From Burkholderiales bacterium (GTDB lineage Bacteria > Pseudomonadota > Gammaproteobacteria > Burkholderiales > Burkholderiaceae_C): a stretch of 10,179 nt of DNA. A program made the translations under genes and the position numbers. The notes under the pieces were generated by a model. It was not told the DNA's origin. It ran no database searches and saw only the letters and a program-made list of their open reading frames with translations. Numbering within the stretch: position 1 is the first letter of the stretch; the number at the start of each line of letters is the position of its first letter. The stretch lies in the NCBI GenBank assembly GCA_947453585.1, contig CANGHQ010000033.1, forward strand, positions 1 to 10,179, in the 5' to 3' direction. This document shows, piece by piece, positions 6,715 to 10,179 of the stretch.

Positions 6715-7259
6715 ACCGGGGTCGATTCGGTCTGTTGCGCCTGACGGCCTGGATGCTGGCGCTGGCCCTGAGCGCCTGCGGCTACACCACCGAGCAAGAG
6801 TTGCGCGGCTTTGTCGATGCCGAACGCGCTGCGCTGCGCCCGGTGTCCAAAGCCATTCCCGCGCCCAAGCCCTTTGAGGCCGCCAACTACGACGAAGAAG
6901 GCAAACCGGATCCCTTTAGCAAACAGTCATTTGTTCAGTCCATGGTCGGCCCTGCGAAAGCCACCAAACCCAGCATCGCGACCCCCGAACTGGCCCGCGC
7001 CAGAGAGCCGCTGGAGGCCTTTGCCCTGGACTCCATGGCCCTGGTGGGCGTGCTTGCACAAGAGGGGCGCAAGGTGGCGCTGGTGCGCGCTGACGGCAAA
7101 TTGCACCAAATTGTGCCGGGCAGCTACCTCGGCCAGAACATGGGCAAAGTTACCAAGGTCGAGGACACGCGCATCACCTTGCGTGAAATGGTGCAAGACG
7201 ATTTGGGCGAGTGGTCGGTGCGCAGCAGCATATTGAAATTGCAGGAGATGTCCAAATGA
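6711..7259 (+). CDS. pilP: Type IV pilus lipoprotein PilP
   Basis: Inner-membrane-anchored periplasmic lipoprotein, 182 residues. The signal peptide is MNRGRFGLLR followed by a hydrophobic core and the lipobox LSAC, so the lipidated cysteine is residue 23. An extended, poorly structured region follows (about 24-95), including KPDPF (65-69), the part that binds the PilN-PilO dimer in homologues. The C-terminal beta-sandwich HR domain (about 98-177) starts at REPLEAFALDSMALVG (98-113) and continues through VRADGKLHQIVPGSYLGQNMG. This domain contacts the N0 domain of PilQ. The ATG overlaps the pilO stop (ATGA), with GAGG at 6700-6703 seven bases upstream. The end overlaps pilQ in the same way, so PilP and PilQ are probably coupled in translation, consistent with direct contact between the products. 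Confidence 0.95.
   Translation: MNRGRFGLLRLTAWMLALALSACGYTTEQELRGFVDAERAALRPVSKAIPAPKPFEAANYDEEGKPDPFSKQSFVQSMVGPAKATKPSIATPELARAREPLEAFALDSMALVGVLAQEGRKVALVRADGKLHQIVPGSYLGQNMGKVTKVEDTRITLREMVQDDLGEWSVRSSILKLQEMSK
7243..7247 (+). promoter_or_regulatory. Ribosome binding site that sets the pilQ start
   Basis: AGGAG, the best Shine-Dalgarno in the window, lies 8 bases before the ATG at 7256. The open frame continues upstream to 7211, but this spacing and the signal peptide favour 7256. A second in-frame ATG at 7268 is 20 bases away and therefore less likely. Confidence 0.65.
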
Positions 7260-9424
7260 CAACAACAATGCGGGCGCCTTCGGCGGTCTTTAAGGCGCTC
7301 TTGACCAGCTGCCTGGTGTGCGCGGGCCTGGGCGCTTGGGCCCAAAATTCCATCGTCGCTGTGACCGGTTCTGCGCAGGGCGACGTGGAGACGGTGCGAA
7401 TCGAATTTGCCCAGCCGCTGGCCGCTTTGCCCGCCGCTTTTGTGACCCAAAGCCCAGCGCGCATTGCCCTGGACTTTGCTGGCATTACGGGCGGCGTGGG
7501 GCGCTCTACGGTAGACATCAACCAGGCCAATGTGCAGTCTGCCAACGTGGTGCAAACCGACGAGCGCAGCCGCGTGGTGCTCAGCCTCAAGCGCCCGGCG
7601 TCTTACGCCTTGCAAATGGCCGACCGCTCTTTGTTGGTGACGCTGGAGCCAGCCGCCAGCGCGCGCGCTCCTGAACCCGCGCCCAACCGCGTGGTGGCGC
7701 AGCGCCGCACCGAGGCGCCGCTGGGCGCCATAGATTTTCGGCGCGCAGGCGAGGGTGCCGGCCGGGTGCGCCTGGCGCTGCCCAGCAGCAAGGTCACTGC
7801 TGATATCAAACAGGTGGGCAGCACCCTGGTGGTGGAGCTGAGCAATGTGAGCCTGCCCGAGCGCCTGCGCCGGCGCTTGGATGTGAACGACTTTGGCACG
7901 CCCGTGCAAACCGTTACCACCACCGAAGTGGGCGACCGCGTGCGCATGGTGATTGCGCCCCAAGGCGAGTGGGAACACACCGCCTACCAAACCGAGTCCG
8001 AACTGGTGATTGACATCAAGCCCCTCAAGGTTGACCCGCGCAAGCTCACGCAGGGCGCGGGCTACAACGGGCAAAAGCTGTCGCTCAATTTTCAGAGCAT
8101 TGACGTGCGCCAGGTGCTGCAGGTGATTGCGGACTTTACGGGCTTTAACGTGGTGACATCCGACTCGGTGACCGGCACCGTGACCCTGCGCCTGCAAGAC
8201 GTGCCCTGGGACCAGGCGCTGGACATTATTTTGCAAAGCAAGGGCCTGGGCGTGCGCAAGAACGGCAGCGTGCTGTGGATTGCGCCCAAAGAAGAAATCG
8301 CCACCAAGGAAAAGCTCGAGTTCGAGTCCAAGCTTTCCTCAGAAAACCTGGAGCCCCTGCGCACCCAGTCTTTCCAGCTCAACTACGCCAAGGCCGCCGA
8401 CATTGCTCCGCAGCTCACCGCAGGTGGCGGCAGCAGCGCCCCGGCGGCCCCCGGCGCCAGTGGTGCTGCCGCTTCGGCAGGCGCGGGCGGCGCCCGTATC
8501 CTGAGCGTGCGCGGCAGCGCCATTGCCGAGGTGCGCACCAACCAGCTTTTTGTGACCGACATCCCCAGCAAGCTCGAACAAGTGGCGCAATTGATCGCCA
8601 AGGTGGACATTGCGGTCCGCCAAATTGTGATCGAGGCTCGCATTGTTGAGGCCGACGACAGCTTTGGCAAATCGCTGGGCGTCAAGCTTGGCGGTGCGGA
8701 CGTGCGGGCTTCTGGGAGCAGTGCTGGTGGTACCGACATAGGCGGCGATAACCGGGTGGCCTTTGGCACCAGCTATTCCAACGCCGTGGGCGCCAGCGGC
8801 TTTGGCGGCACCAACGACGTCACCTCCAACTTTGTCAATTTGCCAGCCATCGGCCAAAACGGTTACAACCCGGCAAGTTTTGCCGTCACCCTGTTTGGGG
8901 CCGCATCCAACCGCCTGATGGGCCTGGAAATATCGGCCATTGAATCGGACGGCAAAGGCAAGGTGGTGTCCAGCCCTCGCGTCATTACCGCCGACCAGGC
9001 CAAAGCCGTGATCGAGCAGGGCGTGGAAATTCCCTACCAAATCGCCACCAGCAGCGGCGCCACGTCCATTGCTTTTCGCAAAGCCACCCTGCGCCTAGAC
9101 GTAACCCCGCAAATCACCCCCGACGGCAATGTCAACCTGGACCTTGAAGTCAACAAAGACAGCCTGGGCGTGACCACCCCTGGCGGCATCGCCATCAACA
9201 CCAAGCGGGTCAAAACCCAGGTGCTGGTGGAAAACGGTGGCACCGTTGTGATTGGTGGAATCTTTACCCAAGAAGAGCAAGAAGACCAAACCAAAGTCCC
9301 CTTTTTGGGCGACCTGCCCTTCGTCGGGGTTTTGTTCAAAAGCACCACCCGCAGTTCTAAAAAGAAAGAAATGCTGGTGTTCATTACGCCCAAGCTGGTG
9401 TCCGAGCGGGCGATGGTGCGGTAG
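7256..9424 (+). CDS. pilQ: Type IV pilus secretin PilQ
   Basis: Outer-membrane secretin that forms the gated pore through which the pilus fibre passes and, in competent bacteria, DNA may enter. Of 722 residues, 1-29 form a signal peptide ending AWA before QNS. Two peptidoglycan-binding AMIN-type domains occupy about 31-131 and 155-257. The N0 (STN) domain is about 270-345 and the N1 domain about 368-455. N1 is interrupted by an Ala/Gly/Ser-rich insert at 389-413. The secretin core is about 456-717, with VIEARIVEADDSFGKSLGVK at 458-477, a Gly/Ser-rich stretch at 480-525 facing the pore or gate, the VSSPRVIT block (571-578) and the signature VPFLGDLPFVGVLF (681-694). The ATG at 7256 overlaps the pilP stop (ATGA) and has AGGAG 8 bases upstream. 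Last pil gene; 151 bases separate it from aroK. Confidence 0.97.
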   Translation: MTTTMRAPSAVFKALLTSCLVCAGLGAWAQNSIVAVTGSAQGDVETVRIEFAQPLAALPAAFVTQSPARIALDFAGITGGVGRSTVDINQANVQSANVVQTDERSRVVLSLKRPASYALQMADRSLLVTLEPAASARAPEPAPNRVVAQRRTEAPLGAIDFRRAGEGAGRVRLALPSSKVTADIKQVGSTLVVELSNVSLPERLRRRLDVNDFGTPVQTVTTTEVGDRVRMVIAPQGEWEHTAYQTESELVIDIKPLKVDPRKLTQGAGYNGQKLSLNFQSIDVRQVLQVIADFTGFNVVTSDSVTGTVTLRLQDVPWDQALDIILQSKGLGVRKNGSVLWIAPKEEIATKEKLEFESKLSSENLEPLRTQSFQLNYAKAADIAPQLTAGGGSSAPAAPGASGAAASAGAGGARILSVRGSAIAEVRTNQLFVTDIPSKLEQVAQLIAKVDIAVRQIVIEARIVEADDSFGKSLGVKLGGADVRASGSSAGGTDIGGDNRVAFGTSYSNAVGASGFGGTNDVTSNFVNLPAIGQNGYNPASFAVTLFGAASNRLMGLEISAIESDGKGKVVSSPRVITADQAKAVIEQGVEIPYQIATSSGATSIAFRKATLRLDVTPQITPDGNVNLDLEVNKDSLGVTTPGGIAINTKRVKTQVLVENGGTVVIGGIFTQEEQEDQTKVPFLGDLPFVGVLFKSTTRSSKKKEMLVFITPKLVSERAMVR

Positions 9425-9537
9425 ATAAAAGACGCGTAAATGAAAGACTCGTCCATGCCACTGGCGTTGCCTTGAAGCTCGTGGCGACGCGCCTTACAGG
9501 CTGTTGCGGCAAGAGAAGCTTAAACTGAACGCGTACC

Positions 9538-9554
9538 GCGCCAGTGCCAGGCGC
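9538..9554. repeat. Short inverted repeat upstream of aroK
   Basis: GCGCC, a 7-base loop, then GGCGC, ending 21 bases before the aroK ATG. The stem is only 5 pairs and no T-run follows, so it is not a convincing terminator for pilQ. It could be a weak leader hairpin or chance in GC-rich DNA. Confidence 0.3.
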
Positions 9555-9560
9555 CATTTA

Positions 9561-9572
9561 TCCATCCATCCA
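9561..9572 (+). repeat. TCCA x3 tandem repeat at the aroK start
   Basis: Three exact copies of TCCA end 3 bases before the aroK ATG at 9576, filling the place where a Shine-Dalgarno would be expected. Pyrimidine-rich and with no AGGAG-like sequence. Three copies are too few to claim phase variation. Confidence 0.6.
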
Positions 9573-9575
9573 TTC

Positions 9576-10106
9576 ATGATCTCCCTAATAGGCCTCCCAG
9601 GCTCCGGTAAATCCACCGTGGGCCGCCAACTTGCCCGGCGTTTGCAATTGCCTTTTGTCGATTCCGACCAGGCGATTGAGCTGCGCTTGGGTTGCCCGAT
9701 CCGTGAATTTTTTGAGCGCGAGGGCGAGGCGCGGTTTCGCGAGATTGAGGCTGAGGTGATTGACACGCTCACCCAGCAGGGCCCGGGCGTGTTGTCTACC
9801 GGTGGCGGCGCGGTGCTGCGGGCCGAAAACCGCGCGCATTTGCGCTCGCGGGGCCGGGTGATTTACCTCAAGTCGCACCCCGAAGAGCTGATTCGCCGCC
9901 TGCGCCATGACACCAACCGGCCCTTGCTGCAGGTGGCCGACCCCATGGCCAAATTGCGCGAGCTGTTTGCCACGCGCGACCCGCTGTACCGCCAAACCGC
10001 GCACTTTGTCGTCGAAACCGGGCGTCCTTCGGTGGCCACGCTGGTCAATATGATCGTGATGCAGCTCGAGCTTGACCCTGCCGCCCCTCTAAACTCGGGG
10101 CCATGA
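9576..10106 (+). CDS. aroK: Shikimate kinase
   Basis: Cytoplasmic P-loop kinase that phosphorylates shikimate to shikimate 3-phosphate with ATP, in the pathway to chorismate and the aromatic amino acids. From the ATG at 9576 it has 176 residues, the usual size. Walker A is GLPGSGKST (6-14). The shikimate-binding acidic pair is D29 and D31 in VDSDQAIE, followed by IREFFEREGEARFREIE (42-58) with R54 of the FR..E motif. The GGG loop is at 76-78, and the LID segment contains NRPLL (114-118). RDPLY (134-138) precedes the C-terminal helix. The frame is open upstream to a TTG at 9504, but the extra 24 residues do not resemble the family, and beginning at MISLIGLPGSGK is typical. No Shine-Dalgarno is seen. 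The stop overlaps aroB (ATGA). The pil-aroK-aroB order is conserved in proteobacteria without any known functional tie between pili and shikimate. Confidence 0.96.
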   Translation: MISLIGLPGSGKSTVGRQLARRLQLPFVDSDQAIELRLGCPIREFFEREGEARFREIEAEVIDTLTQQGPGVLSTGGGAVLRAENRAHLRSRGRVIYLKSHPEELIRRLRHDTNRPLLQVADPMAKLRELFATRDPLYRQTAHFVVETGRPSVATLVNMIVMQLELDPAAPLNSGP

Positions 10107-10179
10107 GCGCCTCCATTCCTATGCACGCAGTGTCTATTGACCTGCAAGACCGCAGCTATTCCATCGCCATTGGCGCCGA
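10103..10179 (+). CDS. aroB: 3-dehydroquinate synthase, 5' fragment
   Basis: Only the first 25 codons plus two bases are in view. They read MSASIPMHAVSIDLQDRSYS then IAIGA. The VSIDLQDRSYSIAIG pattern fits the N-terminal beta strands of AroB (VxLGxRSYxIxIG), which converts DAHP to 3-dehydroquinate with NAD and a divalent metal. The ATG at 10103 overlaps the aroK stop by 4 bases. A second in-frame ATG at 10121 is an alternative start. The identification leans on both the short match and the very common aroK-aroB order. Confidence 0.88.
   Translation, partial: MSASIPMHAVSIDLQDRSYSIAIGA

Noticed and set aside
7124..8236. Minus-strand open frame of 370 codons opposite pilP/pilQ
   Set aside because: Low-information, His/Arg/Gln-rich translation caused by GC-rich third positions on the coding strand; no ribosome binding site or domain.
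9440..9475. Eleven-codon ORF between pilQ and aroK
   Set aside because: Too short to support, no ribosome binding site, no recognisable peptide.
9472..9500. TTGAAG-17-TACAGG as an aroK promoter
   Set aside because: Only 4 of 6 and 3 of 6 consensus matches; such pairs are common by chance. aroK may have its own promoter in 9425-9575, but this is not good enough to annotate.
9425..9537. Terminator after pilQ
   Set aside because: No stem with a following T-run; transcription may run on into aroK-aroB.

Overview
The window reads as ordinary core chromosome of a betaproteobacterium of the order Burkholderiales, most likely family Comamonadaceae (Rhodoferax/Polaromonas-like). This assignment rests on gene order and protein style, not on a database search. 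Base composition is moderately GC-rich with strong G/C preference at third codon positions. That preference also produces long antisense open frames, which are not genes. No mobile element, integrase, CRISPR array, tRNA or rRNA is visible, and nothing suggests recent transfer.

Left part (1-1703): the 3'-truncated lysA (diaminopimelate decarboxylase, minus strand) lies 10 bases downstream of a 57-codon lipoprotein gene of the LptM (YifL) family. The frataxin gene cyaY diverges from lptM with only 12 bases between the two start codons. Next to cyaY, enteric bacteria carry lptM followed by dapF; here lysA, the last step of the same lysine pathway, follows lptM.

Middle (1733-4322): mrcA (ponA), for the bifunctional penicillin-binding protein 1A, runs on the minus strand and converges on cyaY with 29 bases between them. 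It diverges from the pil operon across a 223-base region that carries candidate promoters for both directions, a GC-rich hairpin in the mrcA leader, and a short palindrome inside the presumed pilM promoter.

Right part (4323-10179): pilM-pilN-pilO-pilP-pilQ, then aroK and the start of aroB. PilM is the cytoplasmic actin-like ring protein and PilN and PilO are inner-membrane bitopic partners. PilP is the periplasmic lipoprotein that links them to the outer-membrane secretin PilQ; together they form the alignment subcomplex of the type IVa pilus machine. pilM/pilN, pilO/pilP and pilP/pilQ overlap by 4 bases, which indicates a single transcript and probable translational coupling. aroK follows pilQ after 151 bases and overlaps aroB by 4 bases; these are shikimate kinase and 3-dehydroquinate synthase of aromatic amino acid synthesis. 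The arrangement mrcA <-> pilMNOPQ-aroK-aroB is well known from Pseudomonas and many other proteobacteria.

I did not find a previously undescribed system. The points worth a second look are local: consecutive TTG starts in pilM and pilN, a palindrome sitting between the putative -35 and -10 of pilM, a changed phosphate-binding motif in PilM, low-complexity inserts in PilQ, the 12-base divergent gap between lptM and cyaY, and the SD-less aroK leader with a tetranucleotide repeat.
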